64,000 nt of DNA, from contig SCPZ01000070.1 of assembly GCA_004299305.1 (NCBI GenBank), forward strand, positions 39,537 through 103,536, written 5' to 3'. Shown here piece by piece: positions 60,837-64,000 of this stretch. Numbering within the stretch: position 1 is the stretch's first letter; each line of letters begins with the position of its first letter. Below the pieces are notes generated by a model. It saw only the letters and a program-made list of their open reading frames with translations, was not told the origin of the DNA and searched no databases. The stretch is from Methylobacter sp. GTDB lineage: Bacteria; Pseudomonadota; Gammaproteobacteria; Methylococcales; Methylomonadaceae. The translations under genes and the position numbers were made by a program.

Positions 60837-61643
60837 TTAGGGCTTAACTTCCTCATAACGCTGACGATAGTTGTGACCATAAAAAATTTCAGTTACTTCC
60901 TTGTGCAGCTTGCTTTCTATTTCCGCCTTTTGATCGGCGGACAAGTCGCATTCCTTCTCGAACAAATAGTTTTCCAGCTCGGTTTCCTTGAGCATCATTT
61001 TGGTGTGGAAAATATTTTCCTGATACACATTCACATCAATCATCTGGTAACTTTCTTGCGTATCTATCGCAATATAGTCCTGAATAGACGTAATTTTATG
61101 ATCGATGTAATGTTTTTTGCCTGAAATATCGCGGGTAAAACCGCGCACTTTATAATCCATGGTCACCACATCGGATTCAAAACTATGAATCAGGTAATTG
61201 AGCGCTTTCAACGGCGAAATACGGCCGCAGGTGGAAACGTCAATATCGGCGCGAAAGGTGCTGATGCCGTTATCGGGATGACTTTCAGGATACGTATGCA
61301 CCGTAATATGGCTCTTATCCAAATGCGCCAGCACCGTTTCAGGCAAGGGGCCCGGCGATTGGCTGTTCATGCTGGGCGGCGGCGGCGCTTCGCCCTCGGA
61401 GATCAGCATGGTAACACTGGCGCCTTGCGGCTCATAGTCCTGGCGGGCAATATTAAGAACTTGTGCTCCAATGATTTCGGCGACATCCTTAAGGATTTGG
61501 GTCAGTTTGTCGGCGTTATAAGCTTCATCGATATACTCGATATAAGCCTGCTGTTGTTCAGCCGGTGCATAACAGATGTCATAGATATTGAAACTGAGCG
61601 ACTTTGTTAAATTATTAAAGCCGTGTAATTGCAATTTATTCAA
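60837..61643 (-). CDS. speD: S-adenosylmethionine decarboxylase proenzyme (class 1A)
   Basis: Makes decarboxylated AdoMet, the aminopropyl donor for spermidine. The self-cleavage site is K110-S111 in [16 protein letters not shown], giving the pyruvoyl enzyme, with C138-type region [15 protein letters not shown]. 268 residues, the long proteobacterial form. Next to osmC and crp on the opposite strand, as in Pseudomonas. Confidence 0.96.
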   Translation of the reverse strand: MNKLQLHGFNNLTKSLSFNIYDICYAPAEQQQAYIEYIDEAYNADKLTQILKDVAEIIGAQVLNIARQDYEPQGASVTMLISEGEAPPPPSMNSQSPGPLPETVLAHLDKSHITVHTYPESHPDNGISTFRADIDVSTCGRISPLKALNYLIHSFESDVVTMDYKVRGFTRDISGKKHYIDHKITSIQDYIAIDTQESYQMIDVNVYQENIFHTKMMLKETELENYLFEKECDLSADQKAEIESKLHKEVTEIFYGHNYRQRYEEVKP

Positions 61644-61648
61644 AATAG

Positions 61649-62065
61649 TTAAACCTCGATAACTTCAAAATCATGGGTGATTTCCACCGCTTTGCTTAGC
61701 ATTATAGATGCAGAGCAATATTTCTCTGCGGATAATTTTACTGCCCTTTCAACAGCTGATGCCTTTAAATCATGACCGGTGACGATAAAATGTAGATGAA
61801 TCTTGCTAAACACACTCGGAACGGCATCAACCCGTTCGGCGGTGACCTCAGCCACGCATTTTACAATGTCGTTCCTGCCTTTTTGCAAAATCTGCACCAC
61901 ATCAAAAGATGAACACCCACCCACGCCCAGCAAAAGCATTTCCATGGGACGTACTCCCATGTTACGACCGCCATGGTCAGGAGGGCCGTCTATAACGACA
62001 GCATGACCACTGCCGGTTTCGCCGACGAACATCACGCCATCGACCCATTTGACTGTTACTTGCAT
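61649..62065 (-). CDS. OsmC family protein
   Basis: 138 residues: [22 protein letters not shown] and [25 protein letters not shown] (read in parts) with Cys in GGCSSFDV, and Cys in KYCSASIML at the second active-site position. OsmC/Ohr-type thiol peroxidases use two Cys to reduce organic hydroperoxides. The set matches the YhfA branch. Five bases from speD, so cotranscribed. Confidence 0.9.
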   Translation of the reverse strand: MQVTVKWVDGVMFVGETGSGHAVVIDGPPDHGGRNMGVRPMEMLLLGVGGCSSFDVVQILQKGRNDIVKCVAEVTAERVDAVPSVFSKIHLHFIVTGHDLKASAVERAVKLSAEKYCSASIMLSKAVEITHDFEVIEV

Positions 62066-62202
62066 TTGTTTTCCCAGTTAAAAATGACGCATAGAGTAGC
62101 ATAAAAACGCTTATTGACAGAGTGACAATGTTGATTTTTTTGTTAAAATCCTGCATTGTTAACAAAACTTACCACCGTATTTACAATAGACGAATTGTTG
62201 TT

Positions 62203-62859
62203 ATGACACTTAAAATCCAAGAAAACCCCTATAAAGATGCGCTGGAGCATTTCTTACGTTTTTGTCATATAAAAAAATATCCAGCTAAAACCACCATTAT
62301 TCGGCCTGGCGACACCGGCGACCGGCTCTATTTTATTATAGACGGATCGGTCAGCGTTTGCGTGGAAGATCCAGAAGGCGACCATGAACTGATTCTCGCG
62401 TATTTAAATAAAAATGAATTTATTGGTGAAATTGGCGTTTTTAAGGAAGCTGAAACGCGAAAAGTCAGCGTTATAACGCGCGGCGAATGCCATTTAGCTG
62501 AAATAAGCTACGCACGACTCCGCCAGATCTTGAAAAAAGAACTCAAGGACTATGGACCTGACATATTCTACATGATAGGTGAACAACTATCGTCCCGATT
62601 ATTAAACACCAGCCGGAACTTATGTGACCTGGCGTTTATGGATGTAGAAGGGCGAATTGCCCGGACTTTGCTGGAGCTGTGTAAAAGTCCCGATGCCATA
62701 ACCCACCCTGATGGCATGCAACTGCATATCTCCAGGCAAGAAATCGGCCACATGGTCAGCTGCTCAAGAGAAATGGCCGGACGCGTGTTAAAAGAACTGG
62801 AAAATAAAAAACTGATTACCGCGCACGGCAAAACCATCGTAGTGTTTGGCACACGTTAA
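62203..62859 (+). CDS. crp: Crp/Vfr-type cAMP receptor protein
   Basis: 218 residues from the ATG at 62203 (an upstream ATG at 62122 adds 27 unconserved residues). cNMP-binding domain: RPGDTGDRLYFIIDGSVSV and FIGEIGVFKEAETRKVSV, with Arg86 where cAMP phosphate is bound; Lys87 replaces the usual Ser. The C-terminal helix-turn-helix HISRQEIGHMVSCSREMAGRVLKEL matches Crp. Divergent from osmC-speD, the Pseudomonas vfr arrangement. Confidence 0.92.
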   Translation: MTLKIQENPYKDALEHFLRFCHIKKYPAKTTIIRPGDTGDRLYFIIDGSVSVCVEDPEGDHELILAYLNKNEFIGEIGVFKEAETRKVSVITRGECHLAEISYARLRQILKKELKDYGPDIFYMIGEQLSSRLLNTSRNLCDLAFMDVEGRIARTLLELCKSPDAITHPDGMQLHISRQEIGHMVSCSREMAGRVLKELENKKLITAHGKTIVVFGTR

Positions 62860-62894
62860 AACTATTTGCACAAGACAACTCGCCCAAATAAACC

Positions 62895-62934
62895 GCCACA
62901 GATTAGACTTAATTATGATCGGTTAATCTGTGGC
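62895..62934. terminator. hairpin between crp and the DUF3014 gene
   Basis: GCCACAGATTA (62895-62905) and TAATCTGTGGC (62924-62934), perfect 11-base arms. No T-run on the plus strand, so it is more likely a repeat-derived transcript end or mRNA stabiliser between convergent genes. Confidence 0.55.
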
Positions 62935-62977
62935 AACGTTGACAAGGGGCTAAGCAGTTACCATTTTGAATGCTTAG

Positions 62978-63832
62978 CTATTCTTTTAAATCAACCCACC
63001 CTTCAACCAACAGGCGCAATTTATTTTGAATCATGCGGGTGTTTTCAGGCCCCATGCGCAACATCTGTTTATGTACCGGATTTAATGCCTCAAGCTGTTG
63101 ATCGGCAAATTTATAATGTATTGAGTGCCTCACCAATGCAATTTGTCCGTCTATAACAGGCGCAGCAAGAATTACCGCCGCCGATTTTGTGAAAATATCC
63201 TCCAGACTGTACTCATCAGGATAACTAAACTCCTTAAAAACCTGCACTAATAAGGGCCTGAATTTTTTATATACAGCCAGTGTTGCCGGTACATCCAGCG
63301 CATTTATTGCCGCTGCCAGCCGGTCATAGCGCCGATAACTCTTGGTCGCGATAAACAGGCTTTCGTTTTCCTGGTCAACGGCAAACGGCTGGTCCAGCTC
63401 AAGAAAGCGCATGTGCTTTTCAAGTCGCAATCCCTGCGAAAAATCGTTAGCAATAACAACATATTTCCTGATCAGCTGGTCTGTATTCAGCCAACCGGCA
63501 AGCCCGGAAGAAATACCCAATATTTCCTCTCGCAACAAGGCATCGCTATGATCAAGATCAGGCAAAATAAACGAGTTATCCTGCGGCAGCACTACAATAT
63601 TATCAGGGGAGGCTTCTGTATTTATCCCCCCGCTAACCAGCAGCGAATCAACTGCCCCCGTCTCCCTGGAACCTGAAGGAAGAGCCAAAACGTGTGTTTC
63701 TGACCTTATTACGGCATCGCCTTGCCTATACTTAAAATAAAACCAACCAGCGCTCGCCAAAATGATCAACATAATCACCCAAACTACACTTCCACCGGTT
63801 TTTTTATCTTTAACTTGGCTGTATCGATTCAT
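62978..63832 (-). CDS. DUF3014 membrane-anchored protein
   Basis: About 284 residues. One N-terminal membrane helix (VVWVIMLIILASAGWFYF, about 15-32) is followed by a periplasmic domain with LPDLDHSDALLREEILG, LIRKYVVIANDFSQG, RYDRLAAAINALDV and a C-terminal GPENTRMIQNKLRLLVEG of DUF3014. The start at 63832 has AAGGT upstream; a GTG nine codons earlier is also open. Role unknown; alone on the minus strand. Confidence 0.85.
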   Translation of the reverse strand: MNRYSQVKDKKTGGSVVWVIMLIILASAGWFYFKYRQGDAVIRSETHVLALPSGSRETGAVDSLLVSGGINTEASPDNIVVLPQDNSFILPDLDHSDALLREEILGISSGLAGWLNTDQLIRKYVVIANDFSQGLRLEKHMRFLELDQPFAVDQENESLFIATKSYRRYDRLAAAINALDVPATLAVYKKFRPLLVQVFKEFSYPDEYSLEDIFTKSAAVILAAPVIDGQIALVRHSIHYKFADQQLEALNPVHKQMLRMGPENTRMIQNKLRLLVEGWVDLKE

Positions 63833-63870
63833 GTTTAATACCTTGTAACTATTCAGCACATAGAAAAATG

Positions 63871-63980
63871 GAACACGGATGACACGGATAGGACTGATTT
63901 ACACGGATTTTTAGTTCGCCCCCAGTTTGTTTGCACTCTTAAATCAGTGTTTATCCGTTTAATCGGTGTCATCCGTGTTC
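63871..63980. repeat. inverted-repeat element, GAACACGGATGACAC ends
   Basis: Left GAACACGGATGACACGGAT and right ATCGGTGTCATCCGTGTTC are near-perfect inverses, separated by about 70 bases with a less perfect inner match. A degenerate relative is at 29466. The window ends soon after, so no downstream gene is visible. Confidence 0.75.
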
Positions 63981-64000
63981 TATTGTGCATACGCTGAATA

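Noticed and set aside
1..64000. tRNA, rRNA, phage or intact insertion sequence
   Set aside because: No cloverleaf with CCA-type end, rRNA core sequence, integrase or transposase reading frame was recognised anywhere in the window.

Overview
The window is a contiguous stretch of a gammaproteobacterial chromosome. The evidence is gene content and order: rsmB-fmt-def facing lysM-dprA-smg-topA-tsaC, pcnB-folK-panB-panC-panD, rluC-HAD phosphatase-sppA, and speD-osmC-crp (the last as in Pseudomonas). Base composition is near balanced, with AT-rich islands around the repeats and the AIPR gene. The many small palindromic repeats, the corrinoid methyltransferase genes and the periplasmic sulfite dehydrogenase would fit a methanotroph-like gammaproteobacterium (Methylococcales), but no marker such as pmo or mxa is present, so that placement is only inference. 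I recognise no rRNA, tRNA, CRISPR array, prophage or intact transposase.

Layout. 1-9.6 kb: translation and DNA-processing housekeeping genes, with a HepT/MntA-type toxin-antitoxin pair between topA and tsaC. 9.8-12.4 kb: flagellar outliers (FlgP-like and FlgT-like lipoproteins, FliW). 12.6-16.8 kb (minus): pantothenate and folate genes and pcnB. 17-22.6 kb: a small membrane ORF, RDD protein, cNMP/HDOD protein, prlC, ubiD. 22.7-28.1 kb: RNase E, divergent from rluC-HAD-sppA. 28.4-32.5 kb: PepSY protein and an orphan OmpR-type regulator, SorAB sulfite dehydrogenase, two lipoproteins. 32.7-34.4 kb: a solitary AIPR-family defence gene in repeat-rich surroundings. 35.1-39.5 kb: a tripartite drug exporter (MFS, outer-membrane channel, HlyD/EmrA adaptor). 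39.5-42.7 kb: LysR regulator divergent from DoxX-pirin-nitroreductase. 43-52.5 kb: signalling genes, including the most unusual locus, a corrinoid protein, a UroD/MtaA-type methyltransferase homologue and a DUF1638-like hybrid histidine kinase in one operon, followed by a convergent CheW protein interrupted by a CZB zinc-sensing domain. 53-55 kb: an RTX protein with Calx-beta and FG-GAP repeats. 55-64 kb: tandem-J-domain membrane protein, beta-propeller/DUF4242/TetR cluster, GlcF-like Fe-S protein, speD-osmC-crp, DUF3014 protein.

Intergenic DNA is crowded with non-autonomous repeats of several families. I can follow them in filled/empty pairs, in nested insertions, and where they have become gene ends: one element supplies the stop codon of the EmrA-like gene, and another encodes much of the last 30 residues of the CheW-CZB protein. 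Together with the corrinoid/kinase operon, this layered repeat ecology is the most interesting part of the window.
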